DNA from: Alphaproteobacteria bacterium
GTDB taxonomy: Bacteria; Pseudomonadota; Alphaproteobacteria; Micavibrionales; Micavibrionaceae
Direction: 5' to 3'
Length of the DNA: 64,000 bases
NCBI GenBank assembly: GCA_016764775.1
Contig: JAESRE010000016.1
Span: 1-64,000, forward strand
The notes under the pieces are model-generated. The model was given only the letters and a program-made list of their open reading frames with translations, was not told where the DNA came from and made no database searches. This document shows positions 53,901 to 62,082 of this stretch, piece by piece. A program made the position numbers and the translations under genes. The first letter of the stretch is position 1. Every line of letters starts with the position of its first letter.

Positions 53901-53979
53901 TTTCCAACTGGACGAAGGAAGACACCGATTGGCGCATGGCTTTTTGGAACGGTGCAATAAGTTTCTGAATTGTATTCAT
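50971..53979 (-). CDS. icmB: Type IVB secretion ATPase IcmB/DotO
   Basis: 1002 residues, near the 1009 of Legionella DotO. VirB4-like ATPase at the cytoplasmic base of the Dot/Icm machine. Walker A FAQPGAGKSVLLNTLNLG (about 475-490); Walker B-like CYDEFHRTS (about 765-773), then QIVLTSQLIDDFSKDMVDLATGVWVLG with the conserved Gln and the sensor segment. The N-terminal 400 residues carry the DotO-specific region (ILWPSVPNQIVAGDAKVLSKAVVRIGNIYWAGGDMTLG). Follows icmJ as in Legionella. Confidence 0.93.
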   Translation of the reverse strand: MNTIQKLIAPFQKAMRQSVSSFVQLETADSDTVMVSTDGSLLSYVKIEGSKQIIGEEEYNKIVESSTIKIGARFDRQGHAMQVYYVRDPGRIEEVLKGLVRPIRQTAHNVGIEIDDLIDERVRHLQRFLSHEEAYFVLWTRPSVLTKNESERATKEAKENTKDWVNAPNSQYPMAALEPLRTRHKSFMAAVLGALDEMGISGNVLEVHDAMTAVRANLFPDRANDQWKACLPGDPIPPRAPTNRIDMSDILWPSVPNQIVAGDAKVLSKAVVRIGNIYWAGGDMTLGPMDATAFPSLLNRLVDADIPFRISFLIEGGGVYATQMRTFLATIMGPTNAANKQIKYSLEGLQALARNEPVVRMRCSFATWCTVDEKDEILDRQSILLQAIESWGYCQVSEFSGDPLDCIMSSAMGIHCSGTAPTGIAPMIEIMRLLPWQRPSSPFTEGGAMLFRTPDGKVWPYQTGTNLTTTWFDLIFAQPGAGKSVLLNTLNLGTCLSPGLNKLPFVAVIDIGPSSSGLISLIREALPLNRQHEAAYYRLQMSHQYAINPFDTQLGSRVPLPDERSYLSELITLLCTPAGYDKPYDGMQQLAGLVVDEMFRWRNDSEANAEPRPYLPRLEAEVDEAIHKFNVHLPTDPYWWDIVDKMFELGQYHIANLAQRHAVPTLNDSITASRRPQIRSLLEETSVGFSAETVIGAFERMVTSAIREYPILSSVTQFDIADARVCSLDLMDVAPQGDEAADRQTSIMYMLARHALVRSWWMGKEAVQYLPKRYQEYHELRLQELSESPKRLCYDEFHRTSKSHAVRNQIIRDVREGRKRGVQIVLTSQLIDDFSKDMVDLATGVWVLGTAISDKAVDDVVDRFGLSATAKAVIRHKLTGPKSIGAPCLFVLGSTDGRYEQHLYNTLGPIELWALSTSAEDVAIRNRLYNKLGASRGRQMLAAAYPGGSARSEIRRRVLARSEESDARAAMISAIIEEIVEELVEESKNSQRAELSKRVKLV

Positions 53980-54104
53980 AACTGGAATCTGGTCGCTTAA
54001 GCTTTGATCAGCATTATTCTTTTATAAATATAACCAAGTTACAGGCCCGCGGATAGGGCTTTTCACGATAAAAAACAGTTTATTAGTCTATGAAAAGCAA
54101 AGAA

Positions 54105-54824
54105 TTATGCCGCCTGTAACAGCTCTTGGTAAATCGATATCCACTGCGGTGGTGTTTTTCCGCCGAAAGGTCCGTCTTTTGAACGCCAATAGGCGAGAAT
54201 TTGCGGGAACTGGTTAAACTCCAGATCGGCTTCCTTGATAATCCGCCGATCAAGTGGGAAAAGCCGTATGCCTTCGAGCTTTTTCTGCCGTTCTTTGTAA
54301 TGTTTAGGCGATAAATAATCTTTCAGAACGGTCGCGAGGATATACGGATCATCCGTATGGATACGGTTCATGACCTCTTCACGTCGGCCTCTTAAGATGT
54401 CTAATGATTTTCGGGCCGCTTCGGCCACGGGCCCTTGTGAAATACGGGCGACATATATGGATCGCGCAATATGATGCAGCGTTGTTTGCTCTATCTCGGG
54501 CAGCCAGATCAGCACGCCGGATTTCATGCCGCTAACATTTTCCAAATGGAAACATTGGTGACAGAAGATGCAAACGGTCAGCAAATTGCTGTCGCTCTTA
54601 TCGTTTTTGTTGAAATTCTTGAACAGGACTTCCTGATATTTTTTGGACACAAAGCCACAGCACTGACACGTGTGATTGTCGCGCTCGAAGATCTTTTGCT
54701 TCTCTTCCTTGTCGAGTGCTTTGCCCTCAACAGAAGAAGAGCCGGATGGTCCGGCTCCTTTCTTTGTCTTGGGTGAACCGCCCGTTGGACGGGCGATCCC
54801 AAGAAATAATGGATAGTTTCCCAT
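54105..54824 (-). CDS. icmJ: Type IVB secretion protein IcmJ/DotN
   Basis: 239 residues with an N-terminal extension. HTCQCCGF (C53, C55, C56) and CIFCHQCFH (C85, C88, H89, C91, H93) form the HNH-like zinc site seen in DotN, part of the DotL coupling complex. EKQKIFERDNHTCQCCG resembles the start of an HNH nuclease, but the family is structural. Its place directly before icmB supports the call. A 125-base spacer separates the two genes. Confidence 0.85.
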   Translation of the reverse strand: MGNYPLFLGIARPTGGSPKTKKGAGPSGSSSVEGKALDKEEKQKIFERDNHTCQCCGFVSKKYQEVLFKNFNKNDKSDSNLLTVCIFCHQCFHLENVSGMKSGVLIWLPEIEQTTLHHIARSIYVARISQGPVAEAARKSLDILRGRREEVMNRIHTDDPYILATVLKDYLSPKHYKERQKKLEGIRLFPLDRRIIKEADLEFNQFPQILAYWRSKDGPFGGKTPPQWISIYQELLQAA

Positions 54825-54839
54825 AAATAATATTATGGT

Positions 54840-55229
54840 TTAGATCAGGCCAAGTTTAACCTGTTGCAGTTTGGCTGTAGATGTTGTCGTACCTTCACCA
54901 ATTGTCTCGAACATAGATTCGAACAGAATTGGAAGGGCGAACAACGCGCCACCTGCTGCCAGACGGATCGCACCATCTTTCAATGGAGTCTGAGTTGGGT
55001 TCTCAACGTGGTCTTTGATTTTCATCACGCCAAGTACACCGATCAGCACACCGAAGAGGTATGACAGCGCGGAGATCAAACCGGGTAATGACCCGATAGA
55101 TGTCGCGATGTTTGTAGCGATCGAGCTAAAGTTGTTAGCAGCCTCAGCTTCCTGAGCCTGACCTGCAACCATACCGGCGACCATAAGTGCGCCCATACGG
55201 CTGTAGTTACGTTTTACTGATTTAAGCAT
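54840..55229 (-). CDS. icmD: IcmD/DotP-like small membrane protein
   Basis: 129 residues from the ATG at 55229 (GAGGAG upstream). Signal-like N-terminus, then LPGLISALSYLFGVLIGVLGVMKIKDHVENPTQTPLKDGAIRLAAGGALFALP, the DotE/DotP pattern of a helix, an HV(E)NPxQTPL turn and a second helix. The same module occurs about four times in the neighbour upstream. Likely an inner-membrane part of the machine. Order icmC-icmD-icmJ-icmB matches Legionella. Confidence 0.8.
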   Translation of the reverse strand: MLKSVKRNYSRMGALMVAGMVAGQAQEAEAANNFSSIATNIATSIGSLPGLISALSYLFGVLIGVLGVMKIKDHVENPTQTPLKDGAIRLAAGGALFALPILFESMFETIGEGTTTSTAKLQQVKLGLI

Positions 55230-55292
55230 AGTTTTCTCCTCTACCAAAAGGTTGTTTGCTCACTAAATTTCCCAGTTCTGAAAGCCTTACGG

Positions 55293-57002
55293 TTAACTGA
55301 ACTGGATACCAAATGCCCCAAGTCCAAGCGTTGTTTGCACAGCGTTGAGCAAGGGACCCAAGTTCACGGCCAACGCACCACCCACTAAGTGGGTTATACC
55401 TGCCATGATCGAGGCCTGTTGATTGCCCTCGGCAACGTTCCTTACTATAAATATACCACGAACGAAGCTTATGAGGCCAACAATGATTACAAATTGTAAT
55501 ATCGCACTGATGGTGGAATGCGCAGCTTCGGCTTCAGCTGTCGTCATCGCACCTTTTGCGTAACTGATTTTTGCGAATGTTTTTGTCGCGCCCGGACCGA
55601 CCAAAGAGGTGGAAAATGCGCGGACGATTTCGTTATAGGAAATCAACGCACCACCGGCGACAAATGTCATAACCGTACCGATACCACCCGGACCGCGCGC
55701 ACCGTCTTGTGCACTTTTAATCAGGCGGGAAATACCGATCATAATGAAGATAATACCGGCGACATAGGCAAAGAAGTTGGTCACGATATGGAGCGGACCC
55801 ATAATATCGCCCATGAAGCAGACCAGCATATTGTCCAGAGAACCTGTGCCTGAACAGCCGGTCGAGTTATAGCTTGTTACGGAGTTCGTTAACCCTAAGA
55901 AGGCTGTCAAACCACCGGCGCTACCGCCTGTTAGTGTGTTACGGCCAACTTCAACCAGAATTGGAAGCGAGAAGAACGCACCACCTGCAAGCAGACGGGA
56001 TACACCTTCCCACAGACCTGTCTGTGAAGGATTAAGAACGTGGTCACGCAATTTCAGGATACCCCAAAGACCGAGCACCAGACCGATCAGATAACCGACC
56101 GCACTCAGGAATGCAGGCAACGCCGAAGCATGACCAAGGAAGTTACAGAGCAATTCGCCCATACCGGGGCCGGCACCACCACCGCCCAGACCGGGAATAC
56201 CAAGACCGCCGAGGAAGCCCAGAAGCGCCGTAATACCGGACGCCAGACCAGTCAAACAGTCTGTTTCACCATAACCGGATACCACAAGGTTGGCACCGCC
56301 GAACAAGCCGGAGAAAACAGCACCGACACCTGCGCCACCACCGGAAATGGTCATGAACATTGCATTGAAAACTGTAGGCAGGGCGAACAACGCACCTGCT
56401 GTAAGAAGACGTACAACGGACTCTCTCAACGCTGTCTGATCAGGATTTTCTACGTGATCCTTGGCTTTGAGAATACCTTGTACACCAATAATAAGTGCCA
56501 GCAGGTAACCAACCGCGGAGACAATACCCGGGGTGTTACTGATGGAACTAATAATATTGTCGAGAATAAAGTTAAAGTCGTTAATGAGCGCGCCAATGAC
56601 CGGAATACCGGATGCGGTACCGAACAGGCTTCCGATGGAGTTAACAATGCTGAAAGCATCGAAACCGAGCGCATCGTTACCGATTGTCTCGCGTGCAGCT
56701 TCATAAACGATAGGCAGCGCCATCAATGCGCCACCGGCAAGTAATCTTATAATAGGGGTTCTAAGCGGGGTTTGTTGCGGGTTTTCGACATGTTCCTTGA
56801 ATTTTAGAACAGCCAGAACACCAAGCAATAAGCCTAAAGCGTAACTGAGAGCGGATACGAGACCGGGCAAAGCACTTGTAGACGCAATCGCGTTGTCGGC
56901 AATATCGTTAATATCCGATGTGCCCGCAAATGCGTCGAAACCAATCAAAATGAGAGGTAATGTTAATAAAAACGTAGATAAACGTTTGAAATGCCCTGTC
57001 AT
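55293..57002 (-). CDS. icmC: IcmC/DotE-like protein with four tandem modules
   Basis: 569 residues from the ATG at 57002 (GAGAG upstream; an ATG at 57017 is possible). Signal peptide, then four copies of the module seen in icmD, at about 44-107, 157-220, 294-357 and 402-467. The first three have the KFKEHVENPQQTPL turn (KDHVENPDQTAL, RDHVLNPSQTGL) and RLLAGGAL.ALP; the fourth is diverged (RLIKSAQDGARGPGG...VAGGALISYNE). Linkers are Gly-rich (270-282). Legionella IcmC/DotE is about 190 residues with one module, so this is an unusual expansion. About nine membrane helices are expected. Confidence 0.8.
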   Translation of the reverse strand: MTGHFKRLSTFLLTLPLILIGFDAFAGTSDINDIADNAIASTSALPGLVSALSYALGLLLGVLAVLKFKEHVENPQQTPLRTPIIRLLAGGALMALPIVYEAARETIGNDALGFDAFSIVNSIGSLFGTASGIPVIGALINDFNFILDNIISSISNTPGIVSAVGYLLALIIGVQGILKAKDHVENPDQTALRESVVRLLTAGALFALPTVFNAMFMTISGGGAGVGAVFSGLFGGANLVVSGYGETDCLTGLASGITALLGFLGGLGIPGLGGGGAGPGMGELLCNFLGHASALPAFLSAVGYLIGLVLGLWGILKLRDHVLNPSQTGLWEGVSRLLAGGAFFSLPILVEVGRNTLTGGSAGGLTAFLGLTNSVTSYNSTGCSGTGSLDNMLVCFMGDIMGPLHIVTNFFAYVAGIIFIMIGISRLIKSAQDGARGPGGIGTVMTFVAGGALISYNEIVRAFSTSLVGPGATKTFAKISYAKGAMTTAEAEAAHSTISAILQFVIIVGLISFVRGIFIVRNVAEGNQQASIMAGITHLVGGALAVNLGPLLNAVQTTLGLGAFGIQFS

Positions 57003-57201
57003 ACTACTCTCTACCATATTCTTATTATGTACACCGCCATAATATATTACATTAAAATCAGCCTTATGGATACAAATTCAATTTGCACTGCATAACACAA
57101 GGCTATCCAACCTAATCTATGGTAACACGGAAATTACAAAGAAATCGTTACTAACAATTTTATGAGTATTTTTAATAAGTTATTGGTATTTTACCGCAAA
57201 A

Positions 57202-58578
57202 TTATTGAGAAACAGAGCCTTGTGAGCCCTGAACGACCCATTTTCCACCCTGAACAGCAATAGATTCAATGCGTCCGAGGCTAGGTACGGAGTTACCGAC
57301 CTCCACAGTGCGCAAATCTCCGTCCTGAGTAGCCAGAGTGGCTCTGCCGGGGCTGGCGGAGCGTAAAGTCCACTTCACAGCTTTTGGCTTGGGCGCTGGT
57401 GCAACGGTTTTCGTTGTTTCCGGGGCTTTGGCCGCAGGCGGCTCAGAAGTGGTTGTTTTTGCTGGGGTTTTAGCTGGTTGCGGTGCAGCAGAAGTGCTGG
57501 ATTGAGCCGATTCCAGCTCATTTTGCAAGCGTGCAATCTCGCTTTCAAGTTCTGTAATTTTGGTCTCAGCTTTGTTCAGCTGTCCTGATAGCGCCTTGTT
57601 TTCGGCTGTAGCATCGGACAAAGACTTTTCCTTAGAGCTCAATTGCGTGTTCAAATCATTGACCAAAGCCTTTAATTCGCCATCACCTGCACTTGTTTCA
57701 GCTGTTGTAGCGGCTTCTTCCGTCACTTCCGGAGCGGAATCCATAGGCGGCATTTCTTCGGCTGCAACGGGCATTTCCGGCTCGGCCATGTCTTCAACGG
57801 GCTCTGCTGTCGGTTCGTCTGAGCTCTCGGATGTCATGGCTTCAATAGCTTCCATGTCCTCGAGCATCGCTGTTTCCTGCTGTTGCTCGCTGTCATCAAA
57901 GTTTAGATCGGCAAGCTCCGTGTCTTCCATGCTGTCCGCATCCGGCATGGGTGTAAGAACATCATTGGCTTCGGCGCTTTCTTCAGCTGCCGGTGTTTCA
58001 CCATCTTCAAATTCCAGATCACCCAGATCAAGGGAATCCGTGTCGATGTTTTCGATATCTTCAATTGTTCCGGCCATTTCATCGGCTGTACTTTCAACCG
58101 GCGCCGGCATAGGAGGAAGGTCGCTGTTAAGCTCTTCTACATCCAGAAACGCATCATCTTCCTGTGGCAGGGCTGCTGTTGTATCGGTTGCCGGTGGTGC
58201 GTCCGCGGGCACTGTTTCGGCCAACGTATCGGTTGCCTGCTCTGCTGTTGGTTCAAGTGGCGGAACCGGTGCCGGTCCGCCGGAGAATACTGTGAAATAT
58301 AATATGGCACCGCCAATAACTACGGCACCGCCGATAACGCCCATGGTGAAGGTGCTGTTGCCACCTTTCTTACCTTTGGCTTTTTTGCCTTTTGCAGGCG
58401 CAGCTTCTTCAGCGCCTTCGGCAAACGGATCTTCTTCAAATTCATCGTCTAAAGGCGCACCGGCAACTTCGGCGTCCTCGTCGAAATCATCCCAGCTTTC
58501 GTCGTCCATGTCTTCGCCGACATCGTCGAAATCAATATCTTCGAAATCATCTTCAATTTTAGGATCGTCACTAGGCAT
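57202..58578 (-). CDS. icmG: IcmG/DotF-like protein with long acidic linker
   Basis: 458 residues. Very acidic N-terminal 55 residues, Lys-rich stretch, then one membrane helix (FTMGVIGGAVVIGGAILYFTVFSG, about 78-101). The periplasmic part is a long Glu/Ala/Pro/Thr-rich low-complexity region, a predicted coiled coil (about 305-365, LNTQLSSKEKSLSDATAENKA then AETKITELESEIARLQNELES), and a C-terminal domain (about 400-458, WTLRSASPGRATLA then VEVGNSVPSLGRIESI) like that of DotF. Position between icmE and icmC supports the call; Legionella DotF is shorter (269). The 184-base spacer after it may hold a promoter for icmC. Confidence 0.75.
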   Translation of the reverse strand: MPSDDPKIEDDFEDIDFDDVGEDMDDESWDDFDEDAEVAGAPLDDEFEEDPFAEGAEEAAPAKGKKAKGKKGGNSTFTMGVIGGAVVIGGAILYFTVFSGGPAPVPPLEPTAEQATDTLAETVPADAPPATDTTAALPQEDDAFLDVEELNSDLPPMPAPVESTADEMAGTIEDIENIDTDSLDLGDLEFEDGETPAAEESAEANDVLTPMPDADSMEDTELADLNFDDSEQQQETAMLEDMEAIEAMTSESSDEPTAEPVEDMAEPEMPVAAEEMPPMDSAPEVTEEAATTAETSAGDGELKALVNDLNTQLSSKEKSLSDATAENKALSGQLNKAETKITELESEIARLQNELESAQSSTSAAPQPAKTPAKTTTSEPPAAKAPETTKTVAPAPKPKAVKWTLRSASPGRATLATQDGDLRTVEVGNSVPSLGRIESIAVQGGKWVVQGSQGSVSQ

Positions 58579-58661
58579 AGTTAAAGTCTTTCCAAAAGTT
58601 CAATATGTTTTGAAGTGTAATCAAAGCCTGAAAAAAGTCCAGAGACGACAATACTTAAAAG

Positions 58662-59945
58662 TTAAAAGTCGTCTGCTGTTTCGACGTCAGGGTCGGACAA
58701 TACAGGCTCAATAAAGAGCAGGCCGAACGGCGTACCGGCTTCGACACGGATCAAGACTTCCGTATCGTCGGCGATTTCGTCAAGAATCTCGCTCAACTCC
58801 TGTCCGACTTCTTCCAGACCGGCGGCGATTTCCTGTTCTGTGTCTGCATCCTCGGTTTCCTCTGCAACGGTTTCACCTTCGATAGTGATCGTTGTAAGGC
58901 CTGATTCTGCAACGGCTTCGGATACACCTTCAACAAAGGCCGCAGCTGCCGGAAGAACAATACGTTTGAAGTAACGGTGGTCAACTTCGGTGGCCATACC
59001 CGGCAATGTCGTGTCAGGGTCCAGAGCAACCGCATCAATGGTCAGGCTCTGCCCGTCAATAACAATCGTGTCGAAGTTCAATGTCAGATATTCATCCTGT
59101 GCTTCGAAGCTCCCCAATACACGGTTGCCTTTCAATGGGCCGGACATAATTTCAGCCAGAACCGGACCGGGCGCGTCTGTGTTGGCCTCTGTCAGGAGCT
59201 GCGCATAGGCAATCTCACCGGCAGGGAAAAGAACTTCAGGCTCAGCTTCGAGGTCGAGATCGTCGCCGTCTTCGTCAACGAATTCACCATCAACAAACTC
59301 ACCGTCTTCCATTTCCTGCTCGTGCAGTCTCTCAAGGAAGTCTTGGTCAGTCATCGGGCGCTGTGCGACCGTAATCTCGTTCTGTGTAGACAGGATAGAC
59401 TGCATTTGTTGGGACATGGCTTCGGCCAATGCCTGAATGGCTTCCGCACGCTGCTGGTCGGCGCCTGTATCTACAGGGACGGCAGTCTCACGCTGTTGCA
59501 ATTCACGCTCGAGACGCTCTTCCTGCAGTCTTCTCCAACGCTGCAGCGGGTCTTCCGCTTCTTCTTCTTCTTCAGGGACGTTAATCGTTCCCGGTGTTGG
59601 CTCGATCGGCACAGGCAGAGAGCTGTCACCCTCTTGCAAGGCTCTTTCAACATCGGCCTCGTTAATCTCGCGAACCGCTTCACGGTAAATTTCAGAAGCA
59701 CCTTCACTGCCCGGAGGGGCTTTAATGTCAGCTGCAGGACTAACCATGGAAGGCTGTGTTTTCTCTTCATCGCCGCCAAGGAATGAAATCAGGACGAAGA
59801 ACAAAATACCGGCACCGGCAATGACACCGATTTTGAACAACGCATTATCGCGCCACAAATCGCCAAGCGTGTTGCCGCCTTCTTTTTTCTCGAAATCGTC
59901 GAATGAATCGTCGATGCTCAGATCGTCATCCAGATCATCACTCAT
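58662..59945 (-). CDS. icmE: IcmE/DotG, VirB10-like core protein
   Basis: 427 residues. Cytoplasmic acidic N-terminus, one membrane helix (FKIGVIAGAGILFFVLISFLG, about 37-57), a Pro/Glu-rich linker, coiled coil (about 130-190), and a C-terminal TrbI/VirB10-like domain (FPAGEIAYAQLLTEANTDA, then LKGNRVLGSF, IVIDGQSLTIDAVALDPDT, ending GTPFGLLFIEPV). It lacks the long repeat region of Legionella DotG (1048 residues) and so resembles the short forms in plasmid I-type systems. Starts 8 bases before the icmK stop, so translation is coupled. Confidence 0.88.
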   Translation of the reverse strand: MSDDLDDDLSIDDSFDDFEKKEGGNTLGDLWRDNALFKIGVIAGAGILFFVLISFLGGDEEKTQPSMVSPAADIKAPPGSEGASEIYREAVREINEADVERALQEGDSSLPVPIEPTPGTINVPEEEEEAEDPLQRWRRLQEERLERELQQRETAVPVDTGADQQRAEAIQALAEAMSQQMQSILSTQNEITVAQRPMTDQDFLERLHEQEMEDGEFVDGEFVDEDGDDLDLEAEPEVLFPAGEIAYAQLLTEANTDAPGPVLAEIMSGPLKGNRVLGSFEAQDEYLTLNFDTIVIDGQSLTIDAVALDPDTTLPGMATEVDHRYFKRIVLPAAAAFVEGVSEAVAESGLTTITIEGETVAEETEDADTEQEIAAGLEEVGQELSEILDEIADDTEVLIRVEAGTPFGLLFIEPVLSDPDVETADDF

Positions 59946-61011
59946 CTAAAAGCTCCTCTAACATATCGCCGCGTGATGAGAGGCGGGCGCGCACCATTCT
60001 TCCTCTGTCGGACAGCAGTAATACAGGCGCATCATCAATTTCATAAACACGCGTACCGTCAGCCGATGCTGCCGAACTGTTCCAGCCCGGAGATAGCAGT
60101 GTCAGCGGTGTCCGGACATAAACAAGATCATTGTATCTGTAGGCGGACGTGCGACCGTCAACGCCGTTAACATCCAGACGAACAGCTTCGGAAGGAATGC
60201 TGCCTTGCAGGATTTGCGAAAGATCCTGATCACCGGCCGTTGTTGAGATGCCTGTCTCGATAATCGGCGCCTCGGCCAGAGGCCCGAATTCAGGCAGAAC
60301 GGCATCTACGCGGTAATGCACCACATCACGGTTGGTTTCCAAGGTAATAATGACGGGCGTCAAAAGGCCGGTCATTGTAATCGACATGTTTCCGTACGCA
60401 TATTCGGATTGCGGCGAGATGCGGAAAACATGTGTGAATTTTTCAGGGTCCTGCTGCACTTCCAGAACTTCGAAGTTACCCGCCCAGCTTACGCTTTGCA
60501 CAGGCCAAGGCGCACCGGATGAATCCAGAAAGTTGACGGTTGTCACGTGGCCGTACGCCATTTTAATGACAACCGGCTCTGTACCCGGGTCCAGAGAAAT
60601 GTTTTTAACAACAACTTCAGGCTTCGGGTTCGGATAAACAGGCGTCTGTACGGATTCTTGCGTGCGGTCAAAGCGCTCCAGCAAGGTTCTTATTTCTTCG
60701 GGGCGCAGAGGCAGCAAACCCTCAAGTGCGGCGTCAAATGCTTCTTTACGGGCCTGCTCTTGCAGCTCATCGGCAGAAGGACCGAAGCCAAGCGCATCGT
60801 CATTCTGGAATTCCATGCTGAACGCTTCATTTTCACCGGGCGGCAAGGTGTTGGTGTCCAGCGCCGGTGGGTTTTCACCCGGCAATGCGGGCATTTGCGC
60901 TTGAACGGGCGCAGTGTTTGATACAGCAAAAACCAGCCCCGCTGAGCTTATTAGCGCCCCGCGAAACAAGAGATTGGTGGATTTGGTCAGTGTGGAAAAT
61001 AGAAAACGCAT
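59938..61011 (-). CDS. icmK: IcmK/DotH outer-membrane core protein
   Basis: 357 residues, close to Legionella DotH (360). Signal peptide with a hydrophobic stretch ending PVQAQ. LRPEEIRTLLERFDRTQESVQTP is the family opening, followed by VVIKMAYGHVTTVNFLDSSGAPWPV and YAYGNMSITMTGLLTPVIITL. Part of the outer-membrane ring with DotC and DotD, neither of which is in this window. Second gene of the operon after icmL. Confidence 0.92.
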   Translation of the reverse strand: MRFLFSTLTKSTNLLFRGALISSAGLVFAVSNTAPVQAQMPALPGENPPALDTNTLPPGENEAFSMEFQNDDALGFGPSADELQEQARKEAFDAALEGLLPLRPEEIRTLLERFDRTQESVQTPVYPNPKPEVVVKNISLDPGTEPVVIKMAYGHVTTVNFLDSSGAPWPVQSVSWAGNFEVLEVQQDPEKFTHVFRISPQSEYAYGNMSITMTGLLTPVIITLETNRDVVHYRVDAVLPEFGPLAEAPIIETGISTTAGDQDLSQILQGSIPSEAVRLDVNGVDGRTSAYRYNDLVYVRTPLTLLSPGWNSSAASADGTRVYEIDDAPVLLLSDRGRMVRARLSSRGDMLEELLDE

Positions 61012-61131
61012 GCTGTCTTACTTAAAATTTGAATAAAGACCCTTAAAAAAAGAATAAGCCCAATAAAAACCCCTGTCATCCGTCTAGCGAGATATTTTCA
61101 AAACTGCGCACAGCTTAAGAAAACACATCAA

Positions 61132-61845
61132 CTATCGCGGAACCGCAACCCATTGCTCGATACCAACACCGTTGGCACTCTCGAGACGCGGAACACGGAC
61201 AATAACGATGGTCACAAGCAGACGATCCTGTCGGGTGCGGGCACCGGCCTGATATGTCAGAACCATCGGCAACTGCACTTCCCACTGATATCGCCCTGCG
61301 ACCAATCCTTCGGAAACCACAATCGGCGCACCGGCGGGTGCAGCCGTCAAAACTTGCTGGTTGGCCTCAACCAACTCAATAATACGTGAGCGCTCCAAGG
61401 CACCCGTAAAGCTCTCCCACCCGCGGCGCGTGAAGTTACGCGAAGCTTCCTGCAGGCGGCGGCGGTAATCGTTGAAACCGAACGTCATCACTTCCGTTGC
61501 GGCCTGCGCAACCCATGACATCAGGGCCGGCGTGCTCAGGTTAGGCTCGCTCAAGGCAACCATCGGTACGAGGCGCCCGTCTTCAGTTGTAGCGAAATAG
61601 CGGTTTTCAGGCTGGTGTGTCTGGATAACGAAATACATCGCCCCGATCAGCCCGACAATAATAATGGATAAAATCAGAGTTAACCGCAGGAGGGTTCTGT
61701 AACCATCGCGATAGAACTCGTTTCTGACAACAACCCGCCCCAGTCCGGAAACGTCTTCCGCTGCTGCTGCATCTGCTGCCGCTGCTGCTTCTGAAGCCGC
61801 GTCTTTTTTACCCTTGGCGGGTTTCTTCGCCTTTTTATCTGCCAT
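61132..61845 (-). CDS. icmL: IcmL/DotI inner-membrane protein
   Basis: 237 residues. Lys/Ala-rich N-terminus, then RNEFYRDGYRTLLRLTLILS and one membrane helix (IIIVGLIGAMYFVIQ, about 58-73), a periplasmic domain with ALMSWVAQAATEVMTFGFNDYRRRLQEA and the end LLVTIVIVRVPRLESANGVGIEQWVA, all DotI-like (VirB8 analogue). First gene of the minus-strand operon, diverging from the secreted-protein pair across 237 bases. Confidence 0.92.
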   Translation of the reverse strand: MADKKAKKPAKGKKDAASEAAAAADAAAAEDVSGLGRVVVRNEFYRDGYRTLLRLTLILSIIIVGLIGAMYFVIQTHQPENRYFATTEDGRLVPMVALSEPNLSTPALMSWVAQAATEVMTFGFNDYRRRLQEASRNFTRRGWESFTGALERSRIIELVEANQQVLTAAPAGAPIVVSEGLVAGRYQWEVQLPMVLTYQAGARTRQDRLLVTIVIVRVPRLESANGVGIEQWVAVPR

Positions 61846-62082
61846 AAATTATCAATGCCTAAGTATATAAAGAGCAAAATTCAAAAATATAGTGGACGAA
61901 ATCAAGGCGCGATACAACCCAAGCAATTTAAATCAATTCATTTTTTCACATTTTGAAACGTGCCTTTTTATAAAAGGCTGTGCTACACTATAAAGAGTGA
62001 GCTATTATTTTTCCTTATAATATTATTCGAATTATAGGGAAGACGGTTATTTTTTATAGAGGCATGGGGCAGTGTAGGAAGA
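61846..62082. promoter_or_regulatory. Divergent promoter region of the Dot/Icm operon
   Basis: 237 A+T-rich bases between icmL and the plus-strand secreted-protein genes. GCCTTTT-TAT-AAAAGGC (61962-61978) is a perfect inverted repeat that could be an operator; just after it TG-C-TACACT (61982-61989) looks like an extended -10 for the plus-strand genes. No complete -35/-10 pair was identified for the minus strand. Confidence 0.45.

Noticed and set aside
57560-58714. Plus-strand frame of 384 aa, Ser/Ala-rich
   Set aside because: Antisense of the low-complexity acidic region of icmG; composition explains its length.
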